Shown: piece after piece, positions 64,000-64,000 of the stretch
How positions within the stretch are numbered: position 1 is the stretch's first letter
How the letters are laid out: each line of letters opens with the position of its first letter
NCBI GenBank assembly: GCA_902791865.1
Contig: CADAXK010000015.1
Span: forward strand, 1-64,000
Reading direction: 5' to 3'
Source: an uncultured Bacteroidia bacterium
Lineage (GTDB): Bacteria > Bacteroidota > Bacteroidia > Bacteroidales > ML635J-15
Length of the DNA stretch: 64,000 nucleotides
Made by a program: the position numbers and the translations under genes
Notes under the pieces: model-generated
What the model was told of the DNA's origin: nothing
Database searches by the model: none
Seen by the model: only the letters and a program-made list of their open reading frames with translations

Positions 64000-64000
64000 C

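Overview
The window looks like a chromosomal segment of a Bacteroidota bacterium, most likely order Bacteroidales. The grounds are: many upstream regions carry the Bacteroidetes -7 element TAnnTTTG, sometimes with TTTG about 19 bases upstream; starts lack clear Shine-Dalgarno sites; the gene set includes PorZ of type IX secretion, DUF4476 and DUF5723 proteins and many signal-peptide or lipobox envelope proteins; and atpD-atpC stand apart from other ATP synthase genes. No prophage, CRISPR array or rRNA was seen. There is one tRNA, tRNA-Leu(CAA).

Layout. 1-22 kb, mostly minus strand: a type I restriction HsdR subunit at the left edge, dnaK, an O-antigen ligase-like protein, a DUF4476 protein, a SUMF1-domain protein, a MutS-like ATPase, QueD, a TPR histidine kinase with its LuxR-type regulator, a plus-strand beta-helix lipoprotein, a GH2 beta-mannosidase, a small plus-strand lipoprotein followed by a gene-free hairpin cluster, a GH3-family adenylating enzyme and an MltD-like lytic transglycosylase. 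22-36 kb, plus strand: an envelope operon (two lipoproteins, DUF5723 protein, second O-antigen ligase-like protein, guanine deaminase-like enzyme), nitroreductase with a lipid A-type acyltransferase, MazG, a REP-associated tyrosine transposase (RAYT) with an extra C-terminal domain, a glycosyltransferase, a sigma factor and RsmG. 36-47 kb: tRNA-Leu and two very large exported TPR-CHAT (caspase-like) proteins in tandem. 47-49 kb: atpD-atpC. 49-64 kb, minus strand: YitT-family protein, a flavodoxin-like protein with a methyltransferase, an acyl-CoA ligase with an outer-membrane protein, RecO, and a tight envelope operon (thioredoxin-like, LysM-receptor, RseP, unknown protein, RdgB, PorZ). A truncated gene enters from the right edge.

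The strongest unexplained signal is the repeat content between genes. (1) About 400 bases near 18.6-19.05 kb hold eleven short palindromes, including four GACCTC-nnn-GAGGTC hairpins that form two inverted pairs. (2) The 20-bp palindrome AGACGCAAAATTTTGCGTCT occurs at three gene ends, plus one diverged copy. (3) At least five gaps hold arrays of GGCTAACAG/CAGNCT-type words, often next to an AT-rich GATTTACGATTT-type stretch. A RAYT gene in the same window, itself preceded by a hairpin, gives a plausible enzyme for class 1 and perhaps others. Its C-terminal domain resembles a DprA/LOG-type Rossmann fold and may be a little-described architecture. The tandem exported TPR-CHAT proteins, each keeping the His/Cys pair, are the second point of interest. 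All functional assignments come from reading motifs; no searches were run.
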